Shown here piece after piece: positions 1-8,656 of a stretch of 64,000 nucleotides of DNA. The notes under the pieces were generated by a model, which was given only the letters and a program-made list of their open reading frames with translations, ran no database searches and was not told where the DNA came from. A program made the position numbers and the translations under genes. Location: assembly GCA_964348085.1 (NCBI GenBank), contig CAYGBI010000010.1, forward strand, positions 5,305-69,304. Direction: 5' to 3'. How positions within the stretch are numbered: position 1 is the stretch's first letter; the number at the start of each line of letters is the position of its first letter. The DNA is from VXYL01 sp964348085 (lineage in GTDB: Bacteria; Pseudomonadota; Gammaproteobacteria; Pseudomonadales; Azotimanducaceae).

Positions 1-34
1 CTCGCCGACCCCATCCACCAACCGTTGAGCAGCC

Positions 35-811
35 ATGTCCGACTACGAAACCATCCTCTACGACGTCGACGACAACCTCGCCACCGTCACCCTGAACCGG
101 CCGGAACGCCTGAACGGCATCACCAACACCATGATGCGCGAGTTGTACGAGTGCCTGAACGCCGCCGCCCTCGACGAGCGCGTGCGCGTATTGCTGTTCA
201 CCGGCGCCGGACGCGGCTTTTGCCCGGGCGTGGATCTCAAAGCGTCCACCAGCGGCGCCAAGCAGGAGCCGAACCGCCGGGAGTACTTCCACATCACCAC
301 CCTCCTGCACGAGATGCCGAAGGTGACCATCGCCGCCGTCAACGGCGCTTGCGCCGGTGCCGGCTTCGGCTGGGCGTGCGCCTGCGACCTGCGCTACGCC
401 AGCGAGCGGGCGGTGTTCAACTCGGCGTTCTTAGGCGTTGCCATCTCCGGCGACATGGCCGGCCCGTGGCTGCTGCCGCGTATCGTCGGCGCCACCAAGG
501 CGCGGGAGCTGTTTTTCATGTCGCAGAAGTTCGCTGCCGACGAGGCCGAGCGCATCGGCTTGGTGCTGCGGACATTTCCGGAGGAGAGTTTCCGAGACGA
601 GGTACAGGCGATCGCCTTGCGCCTCTCGAAGTCCGCGCCGCTGGCCATCGGCGAGATGAAGAAGAACTTCATCAACGCCGAGAACATGCCGCTACGCGAT
701 TACATCGAGGTGGAAACGGAACGGCACACCCGGACCGGCGGTAGCCATGATTCGCGCGAAGCCTTCCGCGCTTTCGTCGAGAAGCGCGAGCCGAAATTCG
801 AAGGACGCTGA
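35..811 (+). CDS. Enoyl-CoA hydratase/isomerase (crotonase) family protein
   Basis: A 258-residue protein of normal crotonase length. It opens with the family strand pattern (TVTLNRPERLNGIT), has the oxyanion-hole segment FCPGVDLKA near residue 70 and the second one, NGACAGAGFGWA, near residue 110. The usual catalytic Glu segment (PELGLG type) reads FLGVAISGDMAG here, so the classical hydratase glutamate pair is not intact. An isomerase or another CoA-thioester reaction is as likely as hydration. It is expected to be cytosolic and to act in fatty or aromatic acid breakdown. The gene is convergent with the Ldh-type gene downstream, 28 bp away. No strong Shine-Dalgarno precedes the ATG. The exact substrate cannot be read from the sequence. 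Confidence 0.9.
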   Translation: MSDYETILYDVDDNLATVTLNRPERLNGITNTMMRELYECLNAAALDERVRVLLFTGAGRGFCPGVDLKASTSGAKQEPNRREYFHITTLLHEMPKVTIAAVNGACAGAGFGWACACDLRYASERAVFNSAFLGVAISGDMAGPWLLPRIVGATKARELFFMSQKFAADEAERIGLVLRTFPEESFRDEVQAIALRLSKSAPLAIGEMKKNFINAENMPLRDYIEVETERHTRTGGSHDSREAFRAFVEKREPKFEGR

Positions 812-839
812 CTGCTATCCGCCTATCACGCTCCGCCGA

Positions 840-1928
840 TCACGGCCAGTGCAGGTTCAGGCCGAGCTCGGCGCTCGCGCCGTTGAACCAGTCCACGACT
901 TCTCGATGGTAGGGAATGCCCTGCGCCCGGCGACGTTCGGTCTCTTCGTGCTCGATTAGGCCCGCGTAATACACGCGCTCGTGCCCGGGTGCCGGCTTCA
1001 TGCTGCTGAGTTTCTCGAGCAGCGCGTCCATGTCGCTCTTGAAGCGGGCCAAGTCGACGAAGGCGTCGATCTTGAACGCCATGACGAACTGCGAGGTGCT
1101 CTCGCCGCCGGCCATGAAGCCGGGGCCGTTGCCTGAAAGTATGCCGGACATGATGTCCGCCACCGCCGCGAGGCCGTAGCCCTTGTGGCTGCCGTTCTCC
1201 CGCGTACCGCCGAACGGCAGCATGTGGAACTTGCCGAAATCCGGCGTGTCCACCGGCGTTAAGATCGGCTTGCCGTCGAGGTCCGAGATCCAGCCCGGTT
1301 CGAGCTTCGAGCCGATGCGTTGCGCCAACCCCAGTTTGTTCGCCGCGACCTGCGTGGTGGCGACGTCGAACACGAACGGGGGCATGTTAGCGGCCGGGGC
1401 CGCCCAGGCGATGGGATGGGTGCCGAACACCGGCTCGGCACCGAACGTCGGCACCATGAGCCCACCTCCCGCCGATACCATGCAGACGCCGATCATGTCT
1501 CGCTCGATCGCCATCATCGGGTAGTAGGCGAGCATGCCGACATGCCCGCAGTTCTTGACGCCAACCGCTCCCATGCCGAACTCGTCGGCTTTGTCCATGG
1601 CGATGGTCATGGCCTTCGGCCCTACCTGCAGGCCGATGCCGCGGTCGGCGTCGAGCGTCGCGCTCACCGCGGACTCGCGCACTGTCTTCACATCCGGGCG
1701 CGGGTTCATGCGCCCGGCGGCGTACATCTCGAGATAACGGCGCACCATGTTGGAAATGCCGTGGCTCTCGCAGCCGCGCAAATCCGCGGTGATCAACACG
1801 TCGGCGCAGAGCGCCGCATCATCGGCCGGCATGCCCATTCGCTCGAACAGTGCTTGGGTGCCCGCCCGGGCGGTGGCCTCGGTGACGAGGACTTGGTCCG
1901 CCTCGGGAACTAGAAAGTGCTTCAGCAT
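840..1928 (-). CDS. Ldh family (malate/L-lactate/ureidoglycolate-type) NAD(P)-dependent dehydrogenase
   Basis: The 362-residue product matches the malate/L-lactate dehydrogenase family that is unrelated to classical LDH. It has the N-terminal helical part with the ADLRGCESHGISN segment (about residues 48-60, carrying the catalytic His), the GAVGVKNCGHVGM segment, and the HPIAWAAPAA segment. These enzymes reduce 2-oxoacids, or oxidise 2-hydroxyacids, with NAD(P)H in the cytosol. Substrate specificity cannot be assigned. A GAGGA Shine-Dalgarno lies just upstream of the ATG at 1928. It follows the transketolase-like gene on the same strand after 82 bp and may be co-transcribed with it. Confidence 0.88.
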   Translation of the reverse strand: MLKHFLVPEADQVLVTEATARAGTQALFERMGMPADDAALCADVLITADLRGCESHGISNMVRRYLEMYAAGRMNPRPDVKTVRESAVSATLDADRGIGLQVGPKAMTIAMDKADEFGMGAVGVKNCGHVGMLAYYPMMAIERDMIGVCMVSAGGGLMVPTFGAEPVFGTHPIAWAAPAANMPPFVFDVATTQVAANKLGLAQRIGSKLEPGWISDLDGKPILTPVDTPDFGKFHMLPFGGTRENGSHKGYGLAAVADIMSGILSGNGPGFMAGGESTSQFVMAFKIDAFVDLARFKSDMDALLEKLSSMKPAPGHERVYYAGLIEHEETERRRAQGIPYHREVVDWFNGASAELGLNLHWP

Positions 1929-2010
1929 GCTCGGTCCTCGTCGTTCTCTGCTGCCTCTCCGGCGGGCCGATCGCTTACGCCGACCCGTGCCATGTCCTGT
2001 CCCGCGATCC

Positions 2011-4554
2011 TCACAGTTCCGCCAGCGCCCGGCGCTGCCTCGCCAAGCGCGACTCCCGCTCCGCTGCGAATCTAGCCACCCCGTCGGCGATGGACCGCTC
2101 GTCCAAGTGCGCTTCGGCGATCACGTCCGGTTCCAAGCCGCCGGTTAGCCAGCGGTCGTGCCAGTCCGAGATCAGCGAGTATTCGTCGGTCAGGGGGCCC
2201 ACGTCGCGCACTGGCCACATGCGCCGAGTGCCGGTGCTGACGACCATCAAATCGTGTCTCGCGGCGGCCGGCAGAACGGCGTCCCGATAGGCTTGCGGTT
2301 GCCGGTCGAAGAGTTCCTCGCTGATGGCGGCGACCACCTTCACGTTGACGCCGTCCTTCTCCAAATCCGGCAGCGCGTTGACCAGATTCACGGTCGAACT
2401 CGAGCCCTGTGCGACCACATAGCCGTGGCGCGGTCGGTCCGGCACGAAGTCCCGAAGCACATAGAAGCCCTTGGCGGCCGCCAGAGGATCCGTATCCGCG
2501 AAAGTGCGCCGATCCGCAACGGGGAAGTCCGGGCGCGCCACTTCCAGCACGATCACGCCCACCAGCGGGTCGCGGGCGGCGATTTCCGCCGCTGCGAAAT
2601 AGCCGGGCGCAACATCGTTGTAGTCCCAGAAGTTCAGCATGATCACCTGCCCGCGCGGGAACAGCTTCCACACTTGCGGCGCGAAGATGCCGAAGTGCGT
2701 GCGCGCGTCGGCCGCGGTTTCCGGCCCGGAGTGGCCGGCTAGGATGTTCAGCACGCCGAGGCGAAACGGGCTGTCCTGATTCTGCTGGCTCCACACGCGC
2801 GCCGGCAGGTACATGAACGGCGTGAATGCCCCGTAACTGCCGGATATGGCCCACACGCCGCTGTGCATGTTCGGATCCAAGGATGCGCTCTGGCCGACGA
2901 GACCGACGGCCGTGGAAGCGTTGCCGGCCTCCTGAATCGCCGCCTTCAGGCGCGTGCCGGCTTGGTTGGCGACTGGGTCGTAGTGGCCGGTCAGCGAGCC
3001 CTTCTCGACGTTGATGGAGTTGGACAGGTCCGCCGACAAGGTGAGAAAACGGTTGTCCGTGACGTGGTTCATCCACTTCACCACTTCCGAGATCGCGCGT
3101 CTGGTGCCGGCTGCCTCGCCCGGCTTCTTGAACAACTCGACGCCGACCTCCGTGTCTTGGCCATCCATGCGCCCGCGAACGGTCTGTGGCTCAAGCGGCA
3201 GGTTCTTCACCCGCAGCCGTTCGTCTTGGAACGGATCGTGGCTGGTGTCCAAGCGCAGGCTCTGCTCGTCGCGCACTTGGTCGCCAATCGCCACGAGGCG
3301 GTCGCTCAACCAATCGCCCAAACCATCCTGCGCCAACACGGACAGCGCGATATCGATGTTGTTCTTGAATTGCCGCAGGCGGGCGGCTTGGTCCGTCACC
3401 GCCCCGTCGCGGATGCCCTCGAACTCGACGCCGTAGCGTTGCTCGAAGGTCGCCGCCAAGGCGACGAAGTACGGCGCGTTCATCTTCATGTCGTAAGGGT
3501 GGCTGGGATAGCCCACCACTTGGTCGCCGAAGCCCGGGATGGTGCCGTCCACGGCGGCCGGCCACCAACCCTTGGTGGTGTTGCCGATCACGATCATGGG
3601 GCGGCGGTCGGCCGGATCCCAATCCTCCATCGTCTTCAGCGCCGCCAGCACTTGGTCGTAGTCGTTGCCGTCGTCGACGGCCACGACGTTCCAGCCGTAC
3701 GCGGACCACTGGTCGGCGATGCGGTAGCCGTCGATGGACTGCGCCACCACGCCACCGATCAGCGAGTCGTCGATGCCGGCGTTGTTGTAGGAAAGCAGGA
3801 CGCGCAAGCGCTTGCCGACCCGCTGCGCCACCGCTTGCGTCTTGAACTCTTGGGAGTGGCCGGACGTCATGGCGAACTCCCCTTCCAACGCCACCACCTT
3901 GGGCGACGCGCCGGCGCCCATGAAGTCCCAGAATGCCGCCTTGCCGGCGGCGGTGGCGATGCCGATGCCCGACGGTCCGCCGTTGACGTCGTTGATGAGG
4001 TCCGTGGTTTCCGAGTGACCCGCCAACGAGCGGATGCCGCGCAGCTTCGCTTGGGCGAACAGCGGGTCGTCGGCCAGGCCGGCGTCGGCGAGCAGCGTCT
4101 TCAACGCGCCGGCGCCGCGACGAAAGCCCAAGCAGTCGATGGCGAGCATGGCGATATTCGGGTCGACGTGGAAACGCGGGTCGCCGGTGGCCGCGTGGCG
4201 ACGCGCCATCGCCTCGCCCATAATCATCCACAGCGCGTAAAGCGTGGGAATATTGTGCCCGCCGGCTAGCAGCAGCTTGTCGCCGAACGGGTGCTTGGGT
4301 CGCCGATAGTCGTACTGCAAGCCGCCGTTCTCCGGCCCCGCCAAGTGCAAGGCGACGTTGTAGGGCGTGTACGCGAGCGGCCCGCCAAAGTGTCCGGTTT
4401 GCTGGTAATTGCCGAGCAGCGTCAACGTCATCGCGGTCATGAAGCCGATGTCCTCGAGGCGCTCACGGTCGTAGGCGGGAACTTCAACGCGCGTATCTGT
4501 AGCTGCGCCGTGTTTGCCGGTGGTGCGCACTAGCACTGCGGTTCCGTTGGGCAT
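2011..4554 (-). CDS. Transketolase-like thiamine diphosphate-dependent enzyme (847 aa)
   Basis: The protein has the transketolase/2-oxoacid dehydrogenase E1 layout: an N-terminal TPP-binding domain, a central pyrimidine-binding domain (about 480-690) and a C-terminal domain. AGGHNIPTLYALW (about 97-109) resembles the transketolase KGH...LY segment. The ThDP motif is unusual. In place of GDGE it reads EGE at 224-226, followed by the expected NN pair at 257-258, so the first metal ligand would be Glu rather than Asp. It is longer than ordinary transketolase (about 660) and close to the size of AceE-type E1. It probably transfers a two-carbon unit or decarboxylates a 2-oxoacid, with unknown substrate. 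It is followed on the same strand by an Ldh-family dehydrogenase, which could reduce a related 2-oxoacid; that pairing is inference. Confidence 0.8.
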   Translation of the reverse strand: MPNGTAVLVRTTGKHGAATDTRVEVPAYDRERLEDIGFMTAMTLTLLGNYQQTGHFGGPLAYTPYNVALHLAGPENGGLQYDYRRPKHPFGDKLLLAGGHNIPTLYALWMIMGEAMARRHAATGDPRFHVDPNIAMLAIDCLGFRRGAGALKTLLADAGLADDPLFAQAKLRGIRSLAGHSETTDLINDVNGGPSGIGIATAAGKAAFWDFMGAGASPKVVALEGEFAMTSGHSQEFKTQAVAQRVGKRLRVLLSYNNAGIDDSLIGGVVAQSIDGYRIADQWSAYGWNVVAVDDGNDYDQVLAALKTMEDWDPADRRPMIVIGNTTKGWWPAAVDGTIPGFGDQVVGYPSHPYDMKMNAPYFVALAATFEQRYGVEFEGIRDGAVTDQAARLRQFKNNIDIALSVLAQDGLGDWLSDRLVAIGDQVRDEQSLRLDTSHDPFQDERLRVKNLPLEPQTVRGRMDGQDTEVGVELFKKPGEAAGTRRAISEVVKWMNHVTDNRFLTLSADLSNSINVEKGSLTGHYDPVANQAGTRLKAAIQEAGNASTAVGLVGQSASLDPNMHSGVWAISGSYGAFTPFMYLPARVWSQQNQDSPFRLGVLNILAGHSGPETAADARTHFGIFAPQVWKLFPRGQVIMLNFWDYNDVAPGYFAAAEIAARDPLVGVIVLEVARPDFPVADRRTFADTDPLAAAKGFYVLRDFVPDRPRHGYVVAQGSSSTVNLVNALPDLEKDGVNVKVVAAISEELFDRQPQAYRDAVLPAAARHDLMVVSTGTRRMWPVRDVGPLTDEYSLISDWHDRWLTGGLEPDVIAEAHLDERSIADGVARFAAERESRLARQRRALAEL

Positions 4555-4798
4555 TCGGTTGCTCTCTTGTGTGGTTGTTGGCGCTAGCGGCTGTCCGGGA
4601 AGCGCGACAGTTGGTTCGCCGCATCTACCAACGATGCGACGGCTTAAGAGCCTACCGTATGGTGCGCCGGACTGTCATCACGACGCGGTTTCCGGCGGCA
4701 GGGGCAAGTGCGGTGGTCGAGTCGTTTGGACGGTTCGGGGGCCAAACTAAGTGAGTTTTCGGTCGCTTTCCGCCTTCGCTAACTGCCTAAGTTGGGGT
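4555..4798. other. Intergenic stretch without a recognised gene
   Basis: This lies between the divergent transketolase-like gene and the BRCT gene. I see no coding homology, tRNA or clear terminator here. The rightmost part adjoins repeat copy B1. Promoters for both flanking genes should lie in this interval, but no box pair is convincing. Confidence 0.5.
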
Positions 4799-4866
4799 TG
4801 AGGGTATGCTAGGGTGGCTGGGGCGAAAGGCGGTGCCGTAGGCAACAGCTTTCGGGGCGCTAATCC
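4799..4866 (+). repeat. Dispersed intergenic repeat B, copy 1
   Basis: A 25-base core at 4816-4840 (begins GGCTGGGGCGAAAGG, ends GGTGCCGTA) is identical to 30221-30245 and differs at only a few positions from the complement of 17276-17300. The following bases (4841-4866, containing GCTTTCG and GGCGCTAA) match copy 2 but not copy 3. The copy ends about 25 bp before the BRCT gene start, so it may carry its promoter or 5' leader. No transposase or coding function is visible. Confidence 0.75.
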
Positions 4867-4891
4867 ACACCAAAAAAACGAGAGAGCAGTC

Positions 4892-5551
4892 ATGCCGTTT
4901 GCCGACGACCCGACCACACCCTTCGGCTCGTTCCACCTCGTCAACATGGGCCGCGACAGGATAGCCACCCGGCAGGTCGACACGCTCATCGGGTTGGCGA
5001 AGGGCATCGTGGTGGACGGCGTCGTGAACCAGCAGGAAGCCGAGTTCCTGCGGGACTGGCTGGTCGCGAACTATGCGGTCTTGGACAATCCCGTGATCGA
5101 GATACTCATGCACCGAGTCAGCGCCATGCTCGAAGACGACGTGCTCGACGCCGACGAGGCTTCGGAACTGTTGGCGACCCTGAGGGAGTTCACCGGCGAC
5201 GCACCTGAGGCGACCGGGGAACTGCTGCGTTCGAGCGCTCTGCCGTGTGACGAACCGCCACCGAACATCACCATCGAAGGCCGTGTCTTCTGCTTCACCG
5301 GAACGTGCGCCACCGGCACCCGAAGGGATTGCCAGAACATCGTCCGCACCCTCGGCGGCGAGGTCGCCAAAAGCGTGACCTTGAAACTCGACTACTTGGT
5401 CGTAGGAGCCTACGTCACCGACAGTTGGATGCACGAATCCTTCGGACGGAAGATCGAGAAGGCCGTCGAGTACCGCGACAATAGGGGAACCGGCATCGCC
5501 ATCGTCTCCGAGGGCCATTGGCGGGATTTCGTGCCGGCCACATCCCCGTAG
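4892..5551 (+). CDS. BRCT-domain protein with N-terminal helical (TerB-like) region
   Basis: The start is set at the ATG at 4892, preceded by a GAGAGAG purine run; an upstream in-frame ATG at 4814 would translate the repeat. The 219-residue product has a helical acidic N-terminal half (about 25-105) reminiscent of TerB-like or EF-type helical bundles. A C-terminal BRCT domain (about 125-215) carries GRVFCFTGTC, GGEVAKSVT and DYLVVG, as at the C-terminus of bacterial DNA ligase LigA. No ligase catalytic domain is present. It probably binds DNA ends or another protein in DNA metabolism; the partner is unknown. It is convergent with the dehydrogenase at 5554, with only 2 bp between the stops. 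Confidence 0.82.
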   Translation: MPFADDPTTPFGSFHLVNMGRDRIATRQVDTLIGLAKGIVVDGVVNQQEAEFLRDWLVANYAVLDNPVIEILMHRVSAMLEDDVLDADEASELLATLREFTGDAPEATGELLRSSALPCDEPPPNITIEGRVFCFTGTCATGTRRDCQNIVRTLGGEVAKSVTLKLDYLVVGAYVTDSWMHESFGRKIEKAVEYRDNRGTGIAIVSEGHWRDFVPATSP

Positions 5552-5553
5552 AC

Positions 5554-6624
5554 TTAGGCGGCTGCCCTGCGCGTCAGGTTCGCCATTACCGGCGACTTTA
5601 TTACTTCCTGCGCCATCGCCTCTGCGATCGTCGATTCCGGCAAGCCGGTGGCGGCCGATCTATCGAAGATGCTCGCCAGCCGCGGCCCGATCTCCTGCAC
5701 CTTCGCCTCGAAACCGTCTTGGCGCAGGTACTCCAAACCGGCGCTGATGACGCCGCCGGCGTTGATGACGTAGTCCGGCGCGTAGAGGATGCCGCGCTGA
5801 CGCAGTGTGGCCGCGACTTCTCGGCAAGCGAGTTGATTGTTGGCGGAGCCGGCGATGGCGCGCGCCGGCATGGTGCGGGCCAGTCGAGGGGTGATGACGC
5901 CGCCGAGCGCGCACGGTGCGACGATGTCCACATTCGCCGCCAAGACGTCCGCCACCGGCAGGGCCGTCGCACCGAAGCTACGCCGCGCGCGTTCCACTCT
6001 GACATCGTCGATGTCCGCCACCTTGAGTCGGGCACCGGCGTCGTGCAGCAACTGGCACAACGCCATGCCGACGTTGCCGAGCCCCTGCACGGCGACGTCG
6101 ACGCCGCGCAAACTCGGCAGACCGAGGCGCTCGGCGACCACGCGAACGCCGATGAATACGCCCCATGCCGTCTTCGGGCCCGGGTTGCCGCCACGGTGTT
6201 CGCGACCGATGCCGGTAACATAGTCGGTCTCGTTCGCCACGAGTTCGAGGTCCGCGACACGCATCCCCACATCTTCGGCAACGACGTATTCGCCGCCGAG
6301 CTCCTCGATCCATCGGCCGAATGTCGCCAGTTGCGGCGCCGTGATCGGCGACGCCGGCGGACCACCCGTGCCCCGTTGGCGGGCCGGCGCCAGAATCACG
6401 CTCTTGCCGCCGCCGAAGGGAATGCCGGCGAGCGCGTTCTTGCGCGTCATGCCACGCGCCAACCGCACGGCATCTTGCATCGCCTCCTCGTCGCTGCCGT
6501 ACGCCCAACGGCGCACGCCGCCCAGCGCGGGACCCAAGGTCAGGTCATGGATGGCGAACACCGCCCGCAGCCCCGTGGTGGAATCGTTGCGGACGACAAT
6601 GCGGTGGAAATCCGCTACGTGCAT
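5554..6624 (-). CDS. Glu/Leu/Phe/Val dehydrogenase family protein (leucine dehydrogenase-like)
   Basis: The 356-residue length fits hexameric or octameric leucine/phenylalanine dehydrogenases. The dimerisation/catalytic domain contains ALGGVRRW and RKNALAGIPFGGGKSVI, with the substrate-binding and catalytic lysines, and the NAD domain contains VQGLGNVG. It should deaminate a branched-chain or aromatic amino acid to the 2-oxoacid with NAD. A GGAGG Shine-Dalgarno precedes the ATG at 6624. It is divergent from an Lrp/AsnC regulator 137 bp away, a standard arrangement for amino-acid-responsive control. Leucine versus valine or phenylalanine preference is not decided by what I can see. Confidence 0.9.
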   Translation of the reverse strand: MHVADFHRIVVRNDSTTGLRAVFAIHDLTLGPALGGVRRWAYGSDEEAMQDAVRLARGMTRKNALAGIPFGGGKSVILAPARQRGTGGPPASPITAPQLATFGRWIEELGGEYVVAEDVGMRVADLELVANETDYVTGIGREHRGGNPGPKTAWGVFIGVRVVAERLGLPSLRGVDVAVQGLGNVGMALCQLLHDAGARLKVADIDDVRVERARRSFGATALPVADVLAANVDIVAPCALGGVITPRLARTMPARAIAGSANNQLACREVAATLRQRGILYAPDYVINAGGVISAGLEYLRQDGFEAKVQEIGPRLASIFDRSAATGLPESTIAEAMAQEVIKSPVMANLTRRAAA

Positions 6625-6697
6625 CTCTTGCCTCCAACATCGTCAAAGCGTTACGTGGGGCACGATATGCCTGTCCGTAAGACAAATGGTTGCTTTA

Positions 6698-6727
6698 TTG
6701 ACGCTAAATCGAGTTTGACCGAATAAT
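6698..6727 (+). promoter_or_regulatory. Sigma-70-type promoter for the Lrp/AsnC gene
   Basis: TTGACG (6698-6703) and AATAAT (6722-6727) match the -35 and -10 consensus in five of six bases each with an 18-bp spacer. They lie in an AT-rich patch that stands out from the GC-rich surroundings. The predicted transcript would start about 27 bases before the ATG at 6762, leaving room for the GAAGAAAG ribosome-binding site. Confidence 0.6.
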
Positions 6728-6761
6728 ATGAGTCTCGATTCGGTGGATAGAAGAAAGATTA

Positions 6762-7220
6762 ATGCCGTTGGATGGCTTCGACCGCAAGATCCTCGATATC
6801 GTGCAACACGACGCTTCGCTCTCCGCCGCCGACATCGGCGAGCGGGTGGGCCTCTCGCAGTCGCCGTGTTGGCGGCGACTCAACCGCTTGGAGCAGGAGG
6901 GCTACATCGCCGGCAAGGTCGCGCTCCTAGATCGCCGCCGCCTCGGCTTGGACGTGCTCGTGTTCGCCACCGTCAAACTCACGGCCCACGGGCGGCGCTC
7001 CCTGCCGGCGTTCGCCGAAGCGATCGGCACCTACCCCGAAGTGCAGGAGTGCTACACGCTCACCGGCGAGATGGACTTCCTGCTGCGCATCGTCACCGAG
7101 GACGTGCAAGCCTACGAGCGTTTCTTCTTCGACCACCTCTCCCAGCTCCCCGGCGTGGGCGAAGTTCACTCGTCCATCGTCATGTCCGAGATCAAGCGCA
7201 CCACGGCGTATCCGCTGTGA
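6762..7220 (+). CDS. Lrp/AsnC family transcriptional regulator
   Basis: The 152-residue protein has the typical two-domain form. An N-terminal winged helix-turn-helix (about 1-60) includes LSAADIGERVGLSQSPCWRRLNRLEQEG and is followed by the RAM ligand-binding alpha/beta domain with GEMDFLLRIV near residue 110. Such proteins bind DNA as octamers or dimers and sense amino acids. Its divergent position next to the leucine dehydrogenase-like gene suggests that it controls that gene in response to a branched-chain or aromatic amino acid. A GAAGAAAG site precedes the ATG. It is convergent with the aminopeptidase gene. Confidence 0.93.
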   Translation: MPLDGFDRKILDIVQHDASLSAADIGERVGLSQSPCWRRLNRLEQEGYIAGKVALLDRRRLGLDVLVFATVKLTAHGRRSLPAFAEAIGTYPEVQECYTLTGEMDFLLRIVTEDVQAYERFFFDHLSQLPGVGEVHSSIVMSEIKRTTAYPL

Positions 7221-7252
7221 CTATCCAACCGACCGATTGCTAGGGTTGGGAC

Positions 7253-7298
7253 GACCGACGCCGGCTGCGGACGCACCGCGCCGTAGTCGCCGTCGGTC
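7253..7298. terminator. Long hairpin between convergent genes
   Basis: Arms 7253-7270 and 7281-7298 pair over 18 positions with one C-C mismatch and two G-U pairs, around a 10-base loop. The position between the converging Lrp and aminopeptidase genes fits a bidirectional terminator, although no clean T tract follows. Confidence 0.55.
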
Positions 7299-7303
7299 AG
7301 CCG

Positions 7304-8656
7304 TCAGGCGTCTTCGGCGGCGAAGCGAGCTCGCAGGTAGTGGAACACCGCTCGCAGGCCCATGGCTTCGCCGCCCACCGGATGGCCGGGGCGAGTAGCG
7401 AGGTTCCAAGCCATCAAGTCGAAGTGCGCCCACGGTAGCTGCGCGACGAAGCGTTCGAGGAACAGCGCTGCCGCGATGGCGCCGGCGTAGGGCGAGGAGG
7501 GCGCGTTGACCATGTCGGCGACATGGCTGCGGAGCAGCCGCCGATACGGAGCGAACAACGGCATGCGCCACACGGGATCCTCGCTGTCCTCGCCGGCACG
7601 AGCGATGCGCGCCGCCACATCGTCGTCATTGACGAACATGGCCGGCAGGTCGGTGCCGAGCGCGGTGCGCGCGGCGCCGGTCAAGGTGGCGAAATCGACT
7701 AGGAGCGCCGGCTTTCCCTCTGCCGCCAGCGCCAACGCATCGGCCAGCACTAGGCGACCCTCGGCGTCGGTGTTGTCGATTTCCACCGTTAGGCCGGCGT
7801 AGGTGCGAATGATGTCGCCGGGCCGGTAGGCGTTGGCCGAGACCGCGTTTTCGACCGCGGGAACCAGCACGCGCAAAGCGACGGGCAGATCGCGCGCCAT
7901 CACCAGTTGCGCCAAGCCGAGCACCTGCGCCGCGCCGCCCATGTCTTTCTTCATCAAGCGCATGTTGGCCGCGCCCTTCAAGTTCAAGCCGCCGCTGTCG
8001 AAGCAAACCCCTTTGCCCACAAGCGTCACTTTGGGATGCTCGGCGTCGCCCCAGCGCAAGTCGATCAAGCGTGGTGGGGAAGCGCTGGCACGACCCACGG
8101 TGTGAATGGCGGCGAGACTCCGCCGCAGCAGCGCGTCGCCGGTGGTCACTTCGATGGCGCCGCCGTGTCGCTCGGCGAGCTGGCGGGCGGCGGCCTCCAA
8201 GTGGTGGGGCAGCATGTCCGACGCCGGCGTATTGATGAGGTCTCGACATAGCGCGACGGCCGCCACTTCGTCTAGGACGTCTTGGTCTTGGCGAGGAACG
8301 AGGAGTCGGGCGGGTGCGCGTCGCGGCGATCGGTAGGCGTCGAATCGATATTCGCCGAGTCCCCAGCCGAGTGCGAGGCGCTTGTCGCGGGCAGCCAGTC
8401 GATAGTCACCTTCCGGCAACTTGACGGGCAGGGCGCCTACGCTGCCGAGACCGGGCGTGTCGCCGAGGCCGGCGAGGACGGCGCCGGGCTTGCCGTCGGG
8501 GTTCGGCAGCGGGACGAAGGTATTGGCCTCGGCGGTGAATCCGGCGGCGTCGAGCCACGCGCGCGTGCGTTCGTCTTGCGCTTCGCGCCACCGTGGCAGG
8601 TCTTCCTTGCGCAATACATGAATGGCGGTCGCGTCCCGCCCGTCGTCGACGATCAT
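7304..8656 (-). CDS. Leucyl aminopeptidase family (M17) metallopeptidase
   Basis: The start is set at the ATG at 8656, which overlaps the lipA stop (ATGA); an upstream extension would be wholly inside lipA. The 450-residue product has the M17 metal and catalytic motifs, VGKGVCFDSGGLNLK and the signature NTDAEGRLVLADAL. These residues bind two divalent metals and remove N-terminal amino acids from peptides in the cytosol. Length and motifs are intact. The gene is last in a minus-strand chain asnS-lipA-M17 joined by near-zero spacing, so it is probably co-transcribed. Confidence 0.92.
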   Translation of the reverse strand: MIVDDGRDATAIHVLRKEDLPRWREAQDERTRAWLDAAGFTAEANTFVPLPNPDGKPGAVLAGLGDTPGLGSVGALPVKLPEGDYRLAARDKRLALGWGLGEYRFDAYRSPRRAPARLLVPRQDQDVLDEVAAVALCRDLINTPASDMLPHHLEAAARQLAERHGGAIEVTTGDALLRRSLAAIHTVGRASASPPRLIDLRWGDAEHPKVTLVGKGVCFDSGGLNLKGAANMRLMKKDMGGAAQVLGLAQLVMARDLPVALRVLVPAVENAVSANAYRPGDIIRTYAGLTVEIDNTDAEGRLVLADALALAAEGKPALLVDFATLTGAARTALGTDLPAMFVNDDDVAARIARAGEDSEDPVWRMPLFAPYRRLLRSHVADMVNAPSSPYAGAIAAALFLERFVAQLPWAHFDLMAWNLATRPGHPVGGEAMGLRAVFHYLRARFAAEDA

